From Myxosarcina sp. GA_180221_E-2-1-MAG-40_15 (GTDB taxonomy: Bacteria > Cyanobacteriota > Cyanobacteriia > Cyanobacteriales > Xenococcaceae), in contig JAIMKV010000025.1 in NCBI GenBank assembly GCA_020692205.1, positions 1 through 58,223 on the forward strand: a stretch of DNA of 58,223 nucleotides, given 5' to 3'. Each line of letters starts with the position of its first letter. Position 1 is the first letter of the stretch. The notes under the pieces were generated by a model. It was not told the DNA's origin and ran no database searches. It saw nothing but the letters and a program-made list of their open reading frames with translations. Positions 1-7,314 of the stretch are shown one piece after another. Made by a program: the position numbers and the translations under genes.

Positions 1-291
1 ATAAAATACTTTTTAGCAGTTTTGGCGATCGCTTGAGTAATATTATTATTTACCCGAATGAATTCACCGCCAAATTGTTCGCATAGCTTTTCGCAGGTTT
101 CCAAATACAAACTTTCTTCTCTAGTTAAAAAGCGATCTGAATTACTAACATATAAAACATAAAGAAGCGATCGCATTTGACTGGCAAGTCTTGCCAACTC
201 CTGGAGACATCCCAATATAGATTCTGTGTTTACCGCGATGTTGAGAGTACTCGTAGGCAAAAGAAGCGTCTATTTCATTACTTTCAATCAT
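1..291 (-). pseudogene. kdpD: KdpD sensor kinase remnant (5' end, internally deleted, runs off window)
   Basis: The reverse strand from an ATG at 291 reads a KdpD-like N terminus with the P-loop segment GMSPGVGKT. The frame then breaks near 180 and stops. Another frame continues with a stretch resembling the KdpD universal-stress domain (LETCEKLCEQFGGEFIRV). I infer a deletion of the region between the P-loop and the USP domain, with a frame change at the junction. KdpD is the osmosensing kinase of the Kdp potassium ATPase operon, and kdpC lies upstream on the same strand at 2133. The rest lies beyond the window, so this could also be a shortened cyanobacterial KdpD-type protein carrying a frameshift. 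Confidence 0.6.
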
Positions 292-305
292 GATTTAAGT
301 TGTCT

Positions 306-449
306 TTAATTGATTAACTTTTCTGCTGCATATTTATTGATGTCCCCAATATCTACAGTTTTTGAAAGTGTTAAAATCCATTCAATTGCAGAAATTATAT
401 CCGCAAGTTGAGCTACGGCTGCACCAATACCTCTACTAGCTCCTATAAC
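306..449 (-). other. Truncated reading frame, unidentified C-terminal fragment
   Basis: The reverse strand carries an open frame of about 48 codons ending in TAA at 306-308 (reads VIGASRGIGAAVAQLADII and ends AAEKLIN). It has no start codon and begins at the border of the 35-bp repeat copy. It looks like the tail of a lost gene. I do not recognise the family. Confidence 0.3.
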
Positions 450-450
450 G

Positions 451-485
451 TAGTACTAGGACGAGAGATAAAATAGCGATCGCTT
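451..485. repeat. 35-bp imperfect duplicate of a kdpC segment
   Basis: This stretch matches 2489-2523, inside kdpC, at 32 of 35 positions in the same orientation. Both start TAGTACTAGGACGA and end ATAGCGATCGCTT. The two copies bracket the two small modules at 493-2057. Confidence 0.6.
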
Positions 486-492
486 ATTTTTT

Positions 493-930
493 TTATAGTG
501 TAATACCTGTTTGATTTTCTCTGGGTCGAATTTCAAAAGCTAACTCATGCCGATAAAAACATACGTTGAACTCTAAGAAAAAATTCATGTGTCCAAGGAT
601 TACAGGAACATCTCTCGATTGAGTCCAGGCAAATGCTAGCAAAACAGGTGAAAATTGAGCAACTATAGCAGACAAAACCAATCCTCGCGATTCACTACGA
701 GCTAAATTTCCGCTTAATGGAATGGAAACGCTTTGAGCTTCCCAGACTGCTCCTAACTCGACACCAACATTATAAGGCAGAACATTTACGCTTGCACCAG
801 TATCTAACAATGCCATCACTTCAACAGTACGCCTTTCGTTAGTGAGAGTTAATGGTAAATACGGCATGATACTTATCTGCCCAATGTTATTGGTTCGTTC
901 CGTAAAAGAAAAACGTTGACCATCAAGCAT
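493..930 (-). CDS. Retropepsin-like aspartic protease domain protein
   Basis: This 145-residue soluble protein has the aspartyl protease signature LLDTGASVNVLP near residue 42 (the D-T-G-A/S catalytic motif) and a later hydrophobic segment VPVILGHMNFF that fits the second conserved loop of single-domain retropepsins. Such proteins act as homodimers because each chain supplies one DTG. There is no signal peptide. Its ATG overlaps the stop of the upstream 86-residue gene by 8 bases, so the two are probably co-translated. In cyanobacteria such protease genes are commonly preceded by a small partner like this one; the substrate is unknown. The family assignment is good, but the cellular role is not known. 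Confidence 0.7.
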   Translation of the reverse strand: MLDGQRFSFTERTNNIGQISIMPYLPLTLTNERRTVEVMALLDTGASVNVLPYNVGVELGAVWEAQSVSIPLSGNLARSESRGLVLSAIVAQFSPVLLAFAWTQSRDVPVILGHMNFFLEFNVCFYRHELAFEIRPRENQTGITL

Positions 931-1183
931 TGGCTTCTTTCTTGGCTGTAATTAGAAGATCTGATAATGCTTGAACTGCTGTATTATCTGCTTGAGGAGA
1001 CCAGACAACTGCTTCAGTTTCTGCTAATTGAGTCAAAAGCGTATCCTTTGAATTACTATCTTGATTAGATTCCAAGCTGCATCCTTCCTCTTCAGCAACT
1101 GCAAGAAGGAGAAAATGAATTAGTCGCAGTTTGTCTTGATGAGATAGTTGACTGACAGTAGGTAGAACTTCGTTAAGAGACAT
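923..1183 (-). CDS. Small antitoxin-like partner of the retropepsin-like gene
   Basis: An 86-residue acidic protein. I take the ATG at 1183, giving MSLNEVLPTVSQL, rather than the upstream in-frame ATG at 1216, because this N terminus resembles a common cyanobacterial small-protein family (MxLxEVLPTVxxLxxxDKLRLI). It has two predicted helices and an acidic tail. It overlaps the protease start by 8 bases (ATGCTTGA). The layout resembles a toxin-antitoxin or regulator-protease pair, but there is no direct evidence that it neutralises anything. Confidence 0.55.
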   Translation of the reverse strand: MSLNEVLPTVSQLSHQDKLRLIHFLLLAVAEEEGCSLESNQDSNSKDTLLTQLAETEAVVWSPQADNTAVQALSDLLITAKKEANA

Positions 1184-1360
1184 ATTAGTTTTCTTTCTAC
1201 AAAGCTTTGGATACATCTGTAGTTTAGCTCAAAACATACAATGCCTCATAGCTCAATCACGATCGCTAATATTGCTTTCATACTGCTAGAAACTGACGAG
1301 CGATCGCATTTTTAACTTTCAATTAAGCGAACATCGCTCATCACCAGGTATATTACAATT

Positions 1361-1447
1361 GTTAACGGCTAGGAGTTGAGCGGCGGCAAATATCCTTGAA
1401 CTCTTACCGATAGCCTCTGTACCGTCCGCACCAACGCATTGTTAGCC
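1361..1447 (-). repeat. attC-like palindromic site
   Basis: Read on the minus strand, the segment starts GGCTAAC and ends GTTAAC. The inner arms GTTGGTGCGGACGG and CCGCCGCTCAAC are complementary except for one extra-helical A and a small mismatch, around a variable loop of about 35 bases. Bulged imperfect arms with CTAAC/GTTA ends are the structure of integron attC sites. The core boxes do not fit the consensus perfectly and no integrase is in the window, so a chromosomal repeat remains possible. Confidence 0.4.
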
Positions 1448-1488
1448 ACTCTTCGCAACTATACCCTAGAATTGAAGAAGCGCATTTT

Positions 1489-1728
1489 ATGGATTCTAGC
1501 CGCATGGAAAAAATTACAGTTGATCCCCAAATTCACTTCGGCAAGCCTTGTATTGCTGGTACACGTATTCCAGTGCAAAGCATTCTTGAACTGCTAGATG
1601 AAGGTCTTTCTTTCACTGAAATTATCCGTGACTACTACCCTGACCTGCAAATTGAGGATATTCGTGCATGTCTACGATATGCTATCGCACTGATAGCGTC
1701 TGAAGACATTCGCCTTGTATCGGCTTAA
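1489..1728 (+). CDS. DUF433 antitoxin
   Basis: This 79-residue protein carries the DUF433 core DPQIHFGKPCIAGTRIPV followed by a helix-turn-helix-like region (LLDEGLSFTEIIRDYYPDL, then ACLRYA). DUF433 proteins are antitoxins and probable autoregulators of the DUF5615 PIN-like toxins. The toxin gene follows after 2 bases, which supports a two-gene operon. The ATG at 1489 is used; the in-frame ATG at 1504 (MEKITVD) is an equally possible start. It looks intact. Confidence 0.85.
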   Translation: MDSSRMEKITVDPQIHFGKPCIAGTRIPVQSILELLDEGLSFTEIIRDYYPDLQIEDIRACLRYAIALIASEDIRLVSA

Positions 1729-1730
1729 TT

Positions 1731-2057
1731 ATGAGATTCCTGCTTGACCAAGATGTTTATGCTATCACTGCAAGATTTCTGTCCGATGGTGGACACGATG
1801 TAGTTCTAGTTTCTCAGATTGGCTTATCACAAGCCAGTGATGAAGAGATTCTTAGGACAGCTCAGGAGCAGAATCGAATTCTTGTAACCAGGGATAGAGA
1901 TTATGGAAACCTTGTTTTTGTCCGAGGGATAGGTAACGGTGTACTCTATCTCCGAGTCTTACCATCTACTGTAAATTCAGTCCATGATGAACTTGCACGA
2001 GTTATACAGAGCTACTCTGAGAAAGAACTGGCTGGTGCATTAATTAATAGTTTTTAG
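1731..2057 (+). CDS. DUF5615 PIN-like toxin
   Basis: This 108-residue protein begins with MRFLLDQDV, the acidic first strand of the PIN-like fold. The later segment ILVTRDRDYGNLVF is the conserved D-x-D-F/Y motif of the family. PIN-like toxins are metal-dependent ribonucleases. The gene starts 2 bases after the DUF433 antitoxin stop. The length is normal and the acidic residues are present, so the pair may be active. It sits between the attC-like site and the kdpC remnant. Confidence 0.85.
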   Translation: MRFLLDQDVYAITARFLSDGGHDVVLVSQIGLSQASDEEILRTAQEQNRILVTRDRDYGNLVFVRGIGNGVLYLRVLPSTVNSVHDELARVIQSYSEKELAGALINSF

Positions 2058-2132
2058 AGGTAAGTTTTAATCCATTGATTGTTAGTCGGATCGGAAAATT
2101 TATAATATTCCTAACTATCATTAAATCTAACT

Positions 2133-2708
2133 TCAATTTAAACTATCCAACGCCAAATTTAATTTCAAAACATTAACTCCTGGTTCGCCGAAGATACTTA
2201 AAAATCTTCCTTCTGTATTTTTAGTAACTAAAAGTTCGACTTGATTATTATCTAATCCTCTTGCTTGAGCAACTCTTTGAATCTGTGCTTTGGCTGCTTC
2301 GGGGCTAATATGAGGATCTAAGCTAGAGCCAGAAGTATAAACTAAATCGGCAGTGGGTTTAATTCCTTGTTGTTTCAGTTGGGTAATAGTTTCTTGAACT
2401 CTTGTTTTTAATTCGGGATTGCCAGGGGCTAAATTACTTGCACCACTAACACCTGTGGGTTTGGCATCATCACCAGTGCTGTAATTACTAGTACTAGGAC
2501 GACTGAAAAAATAGCGATCGCTTGTGAAATTTTGTCCAATTAAAGCCGAACCAATTATGTTACCTTCGGCATTAGTAATTAAACTACCATTTGCCTGATA
2601 AGGAAATACAAATTGCCCTATTAGTATTAACAGAAATGGATAAATTAAAGCAGTCAATAACCACAAGATAAAAGTGGTACGAATTCCTGTTATTGTTTCT
2701 CGAATAAT
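2133..2708 (-). pseudogene. kdpC: KdpC, potassium-transporting ATPase subunit C, start lost
   Basis: The frame encodes a KdpC-like chain: one N-terminal membrane segment (ILWLLTALIYPFLLILIG), then the periplasmic domain with GSALIGQNF and SRPSTSNYSTGDDAKPTGVSG-like motifs and the C-terminal SIFGEPGVNVLKLN. KdpC stabilises ATP binding by KdpB in the KdpFABC K+ pump. The open frame continues upstream of the first TTG (2666) to about 2708 (IIRETITGIRTTF), where sequence similar to an IS630 end begins and no ATG remains. No kdpA or kdpB is found upstream. I infer that the operon was cut by the insertion and that this copy is not functional. Confidence 0.75.
2489..2523. repeat. 35-bp segment of kdpC duplicated at 451-485
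   Basis: This lies inside kdpC. See the partner copy at 451-485 (32 of 35 identical, direct orientation). Confidence 0.6.
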
Positions 2709-2761
2709 ATAGCAAGCCTAAATGATTATGGAGAAAAAGCCGTAAAATAAATAGAAAAAGG

Positions 2762-3046
2762 ATGACCCTAGAAGAGCTAATCGCAAGCAACCCTGATCCA
2801 AGAGAACTAAAACGAGCCTTAGTAGTAAAAATGCGAATTCAGGGAATGAAGCATCGAGAAGTTCGAGCGATTTTGTCAGTACATTCAAGTTATCTCAGCC
2901 GTTGGGAGAAGAAATATCCAACAGAAGGAGTAATCCGCAGCCAAATCAGCAGTTTTAGAAGAACTCGTATCACGGAGCCTAGCATGGCGATTGATCGCCT
3001 AATAAACTCGTTTCAAAACAAATGTTCTCAATCTGTAACGGTATAA
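2762..3046 (+). pseudogene. IS630-family transposase, N-terminal remnant
   Basis: The first 58 or so residues match the helix-turn-helix head of cyanobacterial IS630-type transposases (MTLEELIASNPDPRELKRAL, then MKHREV and SSYLSRWEKKYPTEGVI). After that the frame loses similarity and ends at 94 residues, far short of a full transposase, with no DDE domain. Its left flank abuts the broken 5' end of kdpC, so this element is the likely cause of that damage. No matching right end is visible. Confidence 0.7.
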
Positions 3047-3065
3047 AAGCGATCGCAAGCAACAT

Positions 3066-3389
3066 TTAATCTTCTTCTAAGTCTTGTTTTAGTATTGCCT
3101 CAATATCCCTTTTACCATGAATGACTCGAACGATCTCAACTTCAGAATCAGTAAGGCGATAAAAAATAATATGTTTTCTAAATCCTTCAATAGCTTGTTG
3201 TCTGACATCTCTTAGTTGAGGATGAGTCAAATTTGATAGTTTTCCTCTCTGGGGAAATTGTGATAACTTCTGAAAAGTCTTTTCTGCTGCAAATAAAAAA
3301 CGTTCTGAAACATCTAAGTTATCTTCAGCTAAATATGTTGCTAATTCAATCAAATCCTTGATAACTTGGGGTCTTTTAAGAATTCTCAT
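3066..3389 (-). CDS. parE: ParE/RelE-family toxin
   Basis: A 107-residue protein with the ParE-type layout: an N-terminal helical segment (RPQVIKDLIELATYLAED), FPQRGKL, then GFRKHIIFYRL and EIVRVIHGKRD, the conserved C-terminal strand and Arg. ParE toxins inhibit gyrase; RelE relatives cleave mRNA on ribosomes. The gene starts with ATG overlapping the antitoxin TAA (TAATG), typical of translational coupling. No truncation is evident. Confidence 0.85.
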   Translation of the reverse strand: MRILKRPQVIKDLIELATYLAEDNLDVSERFLFAAEKTFQKLSQFPQRGKLSNLTHPQLRDVRQQAIEGFRKHIIFYRLTDSEVEIVRVIHGKRDIEAILKQDLEED

Positions 3390-3658
3390 TAACCCACAGG
3401 ATTGTTTTTCCGCGCTGCAATTTTATTTGTCACTGCCTGACGAATTTCTGCCCAATCTTTTGCTGTCATGGGGGTAGCTTCACCAGAATTTAAACCCTCT
3501 AATAATAATTGTTCGAGTTGCTTTTCTGCTTTTTGTTGGCGATCTTGACGAATTAATTGGCGAATATATTCACTGGTGGTACTATAGCCCTCACTAGCTA
3601 CTTGTTCCTCTACATATATTCGCATTTCTTCTGGTAGAGAAATATTAATACTTTTCAT
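3389..3658 (-). CDS. parD: ParD-like ribbon-helix-helix antitoxin
   Basis: An 89-residue protein starting MKSINISLPEEMRIYVEEQV, the ParD ribbon-helix-helix N terminus, then STTSEYIRQLIRQDR and a charged C-terminal toxin-binding region. It should bind its own promoter as a dimer and neutralise the downstream ParE-like toxin. Stop and start overlap in TAATG. Confidence 0.85.
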   Translation of the reverse strand: MKSINISLPEEMRIYVEEQVASEGYSTTSEYIRQLIRQDRQQKAEKQLEQLLLEGLNSGEATPMTAKDWAEIRQAVTNKIAARKNNPVG

Positions 3659-3893
3659 GGTCAGATAGTTTTAGCCCTACATGACAGATTATGACATTTT
3701 TTGCCATTTTTGGATAGAGCGATCGTAAACTAACTATTTTTCTGCGTGTTTTATCGCTCTATTCAGAATCAACCGAGTCTATACAAACCAGAATATGTCT
3801 TCATTTATCTTTTACGCGATCGCTATTAACGATCTAACTTACTTAAAAACGAGTTTTTTAAAATTTGTAACGGAAGAAAAGCGATCACCGTAT

Positions 3894-4058
3894 TTAAAAA
3901 CTATTGATTTCAATCAATTCTCCTGGTTTAAGAGTAAACAAAATTTCGCGTACTTTTGGGATTAATGGCAATAAATCGGGAAGGCGATTTGTACGCGCCA
4001 CCATAACTATTACTGCAATACCAGCTTGTTGTAGATTTTGCTCGTAATTGGTAGCCAT
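3894..4058 (-). pseudogene. C-terminal remnant of a PIN-like (DUF5615-type) toxin
   Basis: A 54-codon frame from the ATG at 4058 reads YEQNLQQAGIAVIVMVARTN and then LPDLLPLIPKVREIL. I recognise this as the C-terminal part of cyanobacterial PIN-like toxins of the DUF5615 group. The N-terminal catalytic half and any antitoxin partner are missing, so it is a relic. The upstream 3659-3893 stretch has no other supportable gene. Confidence 0.45.
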
Positions 4059-4209
4059 ATGAAGTGACTTGAAATTTGTGCAAGTTTTTCTACAAAATAA
4101 CGCACAAAGTTAATCTATTTAGCGATCGCTTTTCTAGTTAAATTCTCTATTATAAAAATTAAGACGATTGTGCTACTCAATAACGACCAACTTCAATTTG
4201 TAGTCAATA

Positions 4210-4987
4210 ATGCGATCGCCTATTATTAAAACTGTGAAAGAAAATAAGTATTTTAAATTTACTAATCGCCTCGATCTCATTGTTTGGCTAATTATTCTTA
4301 CCTTTGTGATTGTGATTTTGTTGGAGTATAGTACACCACCAGAGTATGTTTTTGGTTATTTGTATATGGGTACTATTTTGCTGGCTAATTATGGTTTGGC
4401 AAAAAAAACCATTTGGCGGATTACTTTAGCAGCGATCGCACTAACTATTTTTAATTTATTTTTTCCTAACTTTGAACCTCACAGCCCTGCTACTATTGCT
4501 AATAGATCGATTGCCGTAATGGCATTAGCAGTAACAGGATGGTTGAATATCCGCAATCGTTACTCTGAAGAAGCAGTAGCCCGTTCTCAAGCACAGTTGC
4601 GTACTCAAGAACAATTAGCTATTTTACGAGAAGACTTTGTTTCTACCTTAACTCACGATCTCAAAACTCCCTTACTAGGGGCAATTGAAACAATTAAAGC
4701 CTTTCAAAACGGACAATTTGGCGCAATTACTCCCACTCAAGCCAAAGTTCTAATTCATCTAGTCAAAGTTATCGACAATGGCAAGGGATATTAGCACAAC
4801 AGAATTGCCTCATTTATTTGAGCGTTTTTATCAAGGAGGAGGAGAAAAAGTATCTTTTTCCTCGCGTGCTTCTACTGGTTCGGGTTTGGGATTATATTTA
4901 GCCAGACAGATTATTAACGCTCATGGCGGTACAATTTGGGCAGAGAATCGGTTACCTCAAGGTAAGGAATTGAAGCCGAAACCTTAA
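4210..4987 (+). pseudogene. Sensor histidine kinase with internal deletion and frameshift
   Basis: The first part (4210-4794) has membrane segments and the H-box STLTHDLKTPLLGAIET near residue 150. The sequence then jumps directly from the dimerisation helix to IDNGKG, which belongs to the ATP-binding domain, so the region between is deleted. One extra base near 4790 shifts the frame. The C-terminal part continues from 4778 (ISTTELPHLFERFYQGGG, then TGSGLGLYLARQIINAHGG) and stops at 4985-4987. It cannot make a working kinase. It is joined to the response-regulator remnant that follows. Confidence 0.75.
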
Positions 4988-5223
4988 TTTTAGCTTTGCG
5001 TTCCGTGGCTGCGGGTGCTTCTTGGTGGGATGCAGCTACAACCGCAGAAATTAGGTCAGCGTTTAAACCTACGTCAGCTAGAGAAATTAAAGAAACTAAT
5101 TCTTTAACTAGCAGAGAAACTGAAATTTTAACTTTAATCACAGCAGGAAAAAGCAATGGTGAAATTGCTCAGCAACTACACATTACAGTTGGTACGGTTA
5201 GAGTCCATGTCCATGCAATCTTA
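4969..5223 (+). pseudogene. NarL/LuxR-type response regulator remnant
   Basis: In a frame different from the kinase tail, the sequence reads EAETLILALRSVAAGASWWD, then the LuxR helix-turn-helix (LTSRETEILTLITAGKSNGE, QQLHITVGTVRVHVHAILQ). The receiver domain with the phospho-Asp is absent and the end diverges after HAILQ. The kinase tail and this DNA-binding tail have been fused by deletion at about 4965-4970. Confidence 0.7.
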
Positions 5224-5252
5224 CAGAGGGGATTCAAACTCAAGTCTTCACT

Positions 5253-5441
5253 TCAATCTTGGAAAAGATCAAGACAAGCAACACCTGCCCAACCCATCAA
5301 AACTATACCGCCCAAGAAAGAAGCAACATAAGCAATTGGTCCCCAACCCAGATCTGTAGTCATGATTAAACAGAAAAAACAGGTAGAAATTAATAGTATG
5401 ACGATCGCTACCAAAAAGTTGATTAATTCCATATTAGGCAC
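5253..5441 (-). CDS. Small two-helix membrane protein
   Basis: A 62-residue hydrophobic protein starting at GTG 5441; the alternative ATG at 5432 gives 59 residues. It has two predicted membrane helices (INFLVAIVILLISTCFFCLI and YVASFLGGIVLMGWAGVACL). It begins at the stop codon of the ClC channel gene (5434), so it is probably the second gene of that operon. I do not recognise the family; it might be a modulator of the channel, but that is only a guess from position. Confidence 0.5.
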   Translation of the reverse strand: MPNMELINFLVAIVILLISTCFFCLIMTTDLGWGPIAYVASFLGGIVLMGWAGVACLDLFQD

Positions 5442-6858
5442 GCACTAATTTTTTTAGTTGATTTAAACCAGGGATTATAGTTTTTTGCTCTTGGACTAAG
5501 GCCACTTCTTCCAGAATTAGATTAGAAGAGTCAACTTCTTCTAGGTCTCGGCAGCGTTGAGTTTTAATCATCGAAATTTGGCTAGTTAAGACAAAACTCA
5601 CAAAAGAGGCGATCGCAATTACGGGCAGCATTGCCGTTCCCGAGAGTACGCTGAGGATAATACTGGTACTTACTGGAGTCTTGGTTACAGCTACGTTTAC
5701 TGCTGCCATCAGACATACCATACCTACTGTGGGATGAACTTGAGGTACTGCTAAAGAAACAGCATAGCCTACATTAGCACCGATAAAAAACAGGGGGAAA
5801 ATAAAGCCACCCAAGAAGCCAGAATGCAGCGTGAAACTAATTGCTAACATCTTAGCCACAGCGATCGCTAGTAACATACTAATGCTTAAAGTAGCTCCAG
5901 TTTCAATTACAGTTTGAATTTGCGCCTCGCTAAAAAATAGGGTTTGAGGAAAAGCCAAAGCAATCAGACCGATTGACAAACCACCCAAAGTTGCTAAAAT
6001 AATCCGATAGTGTTCTAAGGGTTTGAGCAGTTTGCCGACCACACGAAAAATCACGATAAACATCACTGCCAAACCCGCCCCAATAATACCCAAAACCAAG
6101 CCTTCAAACAAGTTTTGGGGAGAAAGGGCGGGAACTTCTTCAAAGTGATAAAAACCACCGATAGTTATGCCCGTGTTAAGTCGAAATACAGCAAAGGAAA
6201 AGATAGCAGCGATTATCGCTGGGGCGATCGCTTCAAAATATTGCAAACCGCGACGGTGAGGAATTTCTAAGGCAAACAAAGCAGCACCGATGGGTGCGCC
6301 AAAAAAAGCTCCTAAAGCCGCACTCATGCCGCAAAAAGTGAGAATTCTGACTGAAGTTTTAGTTAACTTCAACTTATCCCCTAACCAGCTACCAAAGCTG
6401 CCATTGACTTGAACCAAAGGTGCTTCGGGTCCCGCACTGCCACCAGAGGTAATGGCGATCAAAGAAGCAATAATCATCGCTGGAGTTTTACGGATATCAA
6501 TCTTGCCTGGATTATGAATTTTATCAACTACCTGAGCCATTTCTCCAGGAAGTCCTAAGAAATAGATCGCTAAACCGACAAAAAATCCCCCGATAGTGGT
6601 AGCAATCCAGACATAGTTACCAGTAGGAAGCCAGCTAGGAAAATAAGGCTCAATTTTTTCGGGCAGTGTCTGCCACATAACGTGCATCATAGCCTCTAGC
6701 ACGAAGTAATATATGGTAGCTACAAAACCGCCAAAGATACCAATAACTACAGCACAGAGAATAAGCTGAGAATAGGTCAATTGTCGATCATCGTGATCCA
6801 TGTAATCCACTGAGCTAGGAGAAGCGTAATCGTTTTCTATTTGACCATTCGACGACAT
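5434..6858 (-). CDS. ClC-family chloride channel or Cl-/H+ antiporter
   Basis: A 474-residue membrane protein with many helices. The segment SGGSAGPEAP at about 138-147 corresponds to the ClC G-x-E-G/A-P motif with the gating glutamate (Glu145), and GGFIFPLFF corresponds to the GxFxP motif that lines the anion path. I chose the ATG at 6858 (MSSNGQIEND) because it has a good ribosome site (AGGAG, 7 bases upstream); the longer frame to 7008 adds a non-membrane extension without a site. ClC proteins move Cl- or nitrate as dimers, either as channels or in exchange for H+. Cytoplasmic CBS domains are absent. Confidence 0.88.
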   Translation of the reverse strand: MSSNGQIENDYASPSSVDYMDHDDRQLTYSQLILCAVVIGIFGGFVATIYYFVLEAMMHVMWQTLPEKIEPYFPSWLPTGNYVWIATTIGGFFVGLAIYFLGLPGEMAQVVDKIHNPGKIDIRKTPAMIIASLIAITSGGSAGPEAPLVQVNGSFGSWLGDKLKLTKTSVRILTFCGMSAALGAFFGAPIGAALFALEIPHRRGLQYFEAIAPAIIAAIFSFAVFRLNTGITIGGFYHFEEVPALSPQNLFEGLVLGIIGAGLAVMFIVIFRVVGKLLKPLEHYRIILATLGGLSIGLIALAFPQTLFFSEAQIQTVIETGATLSISMLLAIAVAKMLAISFTLHSGFLGGFIFPLFFIGANVGYAVSLAVPQVHPTVGMVCLMAAVNVAVTKTPVSTSIILSVLSGTAMLPVIAIASFVSFVLTSQISMIKTQRCRDLEEVDSSNLILEEVALVQEQKTIIPGLNQLKKLVRA

Positions 6859-7018
6859 AATCGCTCCTAATATTTGAATAAAATCTGTGTAATTCCTTAC
6901 TTTTTTATTTGGAAAAATAGTAACAATTGCTACATTTTTTTCGGTTATTTTTGTATGATTGAGATGTATGCTGCACGCGCTATTTCCGAAAACTTGTTGA
7001 CCGATCAAAGAGATTGAA

Positions 7019-7234
7019 ATGAAATCCCCAAAAATGTCCCGCGATGTGTTGTTTGTTCCCCTTTATTTACGCAGTTTCAACGTTAGCGAGAAAATAATCG
7101 TAACCTTGTTGATTTTTATCAGCTCAGTTACTGTGAGTTTAATTCCATTTGCTTGTGCCTTAACTAATACGGCAGAACCAACTACAAACTCCATTTACAG
7201 TAGTGAAGCCGAACTTTGGCGAGTCTTTGGGTAA
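7019..7234 (+). CDS. Short hypothetical secreted or membrane peptide
   Basis: A 71-residue frame divergent from the ClC gene, with one hydrophobic stretch (IIVTLLIFISSVTVSLIPFA) followed by a cysteine, like a signal or anchor segment. The upstream AGAGATTGAA is a weak ribosome site. No family is recognised; it could be a chance frame. Confidence 0.3.
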   Translation: MKSPKMSRDVLFVPLYLRSFNVSEKIIVTLLIFISSVTVSLIPFACALTNTAEPTTNSIYSSEAELWRVFG

Positions 7235-7314
7235 AGTAATTAGAGTTAGATACTCGTTCTGAACCTAAACCAAAGTTTGTATCCCCAAAGTCAGTAATCC
7301 TAATGTAGAGTAAA

